From: Mycobacterium parascrofulaceum ATCC BAA-614
GTDB taxonomy: Bacteria > Actinomycetota > Actinomycetes > Mycobacteriales > Mycobacteriaceae
Reading direction: 5' to 3'
Length of the DNA: 64,000 nucleotides
NCBI RefSeq assembly: GCF_000164135.1
Contig: NZ_GG770553.1
Location: 1-64,000 of the forward strand
Under the pieces are notes generated by a model. That model was given only the letters and a program-made list of their open reading frames with translations. It made no database searches and was not told where the DNA came from. The position numbers and the translations under genes were made by a program. Of the stretch, positions 63,225 through 64,000 are shown piece by piece; position 1 is the stretch's first letter, and each line of letters starts with the position of its first letter.

Positions 63225-64000
63225 TCACCGCTGCTCGAGAAGTTCCACGACCAGGTGACGAATGCCGGTGTGCCGATTACTGCGAGCCCACTCGACGGGC
63301 CGGACAACCCGCACCGCGCCGAACCGCGAAAACAGCTCTTCGTAGAGCACGCGCAGTTCCAGCCGGGCCAGGTTGGCACCCAGGCAGTAGTGCACGCCTT
63401 GCCCGAAACCCAAGTGGGGATTTGGCTTTCGAGAGATGTCGAAATCGTCGGCACGCTCGAACACGGCCGCGTCGCGGTTCGCCGATCCCTCCCAGACCTG
63501 AATCTTCTGTCCCGCCCGGACCGGCCGCCCGCCGAGCGTGACGTCGCGGGTGGCGGTGCGCCGCTTGGACGGCGACGGCGACGTCCACCGCACGATCTCC
63601 TCGACGGCTGTCGGCAGCGCGTCGAGATCCGCACGCAACGCCCGTAGTTGCTCCGGATGGTTGGCCAGCGCCAGCAGACCACCCGCGACGGCGTTGCGCG
63701 TCGTCTCGGCGCCCGCGCTGAACAACAGGCTGAAGAACAGATAGAGCTCGAGATCCGTCAGCGACGGCTCGTCGGCGTCGTCGACCATCGCGTTGGCGAC
63801 GACCGACAACATGTCGTCGGTCGGCTCCGCGCGCTTCGACGCGATCAGCTGCTGGCCGTACTCGTACATCCGCGACCCAGCCTCTTGCACCGATAGCTGC
63901 GATAATGTGGCCTTGCGCGAACCGCCGAAGTCGAACTGCGGCTCGATCGCCTCGAACAGCCAATGCCGCTCGGACTCAGGCACTCCCAGCAGGATGCAGA
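63225..64000 (-). CDS. cytochrome P450 (CYP126-like), partial
   Basis: The C-terminal 258 residues of a P450; the N-terminus lies beyond the window edge at 64000. The I-helix oxygen-binding motif is [11 protein letters not shown], the K-helix ExxR is in EEIVRW, and the heme-binding loop is [18 protein letters not shown] with the axial Cys. The position next to the Rv0779c-type gene matches Rv0778, CYP126. The physiological substrate of CYP126 is not settled. The frame is open to the edge. Confidence 0.9.
   Translation of the reverse strand, partial: CILLGVPESERHWLFEAIEPQFDFGGSRKATLSQLSVQEAGSRMYEYGQQLIASKRAEPTDDMLSVVANAMVDDADEPSLTDLELYLFFSLLFSAGAETTRNAVAGGLLALANHPEQLRALRADLDALPTAVEEIVRWTSPSPSKRRTATRDVTLGGRPVRAGQKIQVWEGSANRDAAVFERADDFDISRKPNPHLGFGQGVHYCLGANLARLELRVLYEELFSRFGAVRVVRPVEWARSNRHTGIRHLVVELLEQR

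Overview
The window reads as chromosome of a GC-rich mycobacterium, most like a slow-growing non-tuberculous species (M. avium complex type). The main evidence is gene order: from about 1.6 kb to the right end it follows, in reverse, the M. tuberculosis H37Rv segment from Rv0830 to Rv0778. Departures from H37Rv are a full pstS-pstC-pstA-phoT set beside mshD, an uninterrupted ptrB, no cpsY, an orphan MceA-like gene, and an accessory block where H37Rv carries IS elements. Species is not claimed. No transposase, CRISPR array, rRNA or replication origin is visible.

Layout. 0-1.7 kb: a HipA-like kinase gene beside a tRNA cluster (Phe, Asp, Glu on minus; Lys on plus). 1.7-8 kb: methyltransferase, deaminase, nickel/cobalt sensor KmtR with a tiny His-rich protein, MpaB-type oxygenase with a divergent TetR, desA1, dusB. 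8-17 kb: LCP-family cell-wall ligase, phoY2, the phosphate operon (pstC carries a frameshift), mshD and glnR. 17-20.5 kb: lmeA, then a sulfur operon (DUF4395, cysA2, sseC2) behind a leaderless poly-cysteine leader peptide, then a 32-residue membrane peptide coupled to a nitrobindin. 20.5-31 kb: aminodeoxychorismate-lyase-like gene, ygfZ, DUF3073, purM, purF, SCP-like gene, orphan mceA-like gene, CPBP protease, purL, glyoxalase-like gene. 31-37.6 kb: multicopper oxidase with a membrane partner, Ddn-like protein, frameshifted DoxX gene, pepC, and the DyP-peroxidase/encapsulin pair behind a tandem promoter-bearing repeat. 37.6-46.8 kb: an oxidoreductase-rich accessory block around two tandem TetR paralogs. 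46.9-51.8 kb: GntR regulator, YbjN-like protein, acyltransferase, wax-ester synthase family protein, purQ, purS. 52-64 kb: MBL hydrolase, flavoprotein dehydrogenase, two EmrB-type exporters, ptrB, purC, a membrane protein and a partial CYP126-like P450.

How it fits together. De novo purine synthesis is spread over the window (purM, purF, purL, purQ, purS, purC), interleaved with phosphate uptake, sulfur and thiol metabolism (mshD, cysA2, sseC2), redox stress (encapsulated DyP, F420-type proteins) and envelope functions. Many genes start directly 6-8 nt after a TANNNT -10 box, so leaderless transcripts are common here.

Most interesting signal. Four copies of an 18-bp palindrome, TGGG-N8-CCCA at its core, lie in front of an alpha/beta hydrolase and a divergent MOSC/ferredoxin-reductase fusion, in front of the TetR pair, and twice in front of an alcohol-dehydrogenase/dehalogenase gene group. 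This looks like a small self-contained TetR regulon for breakdown or detoxification of an unknown compound. Two apparent single-base frameshifts (pstC, DoxX) and one in-frame deletion (a VOC protein) may be real decay or, for the frameshifts, sequencing error.
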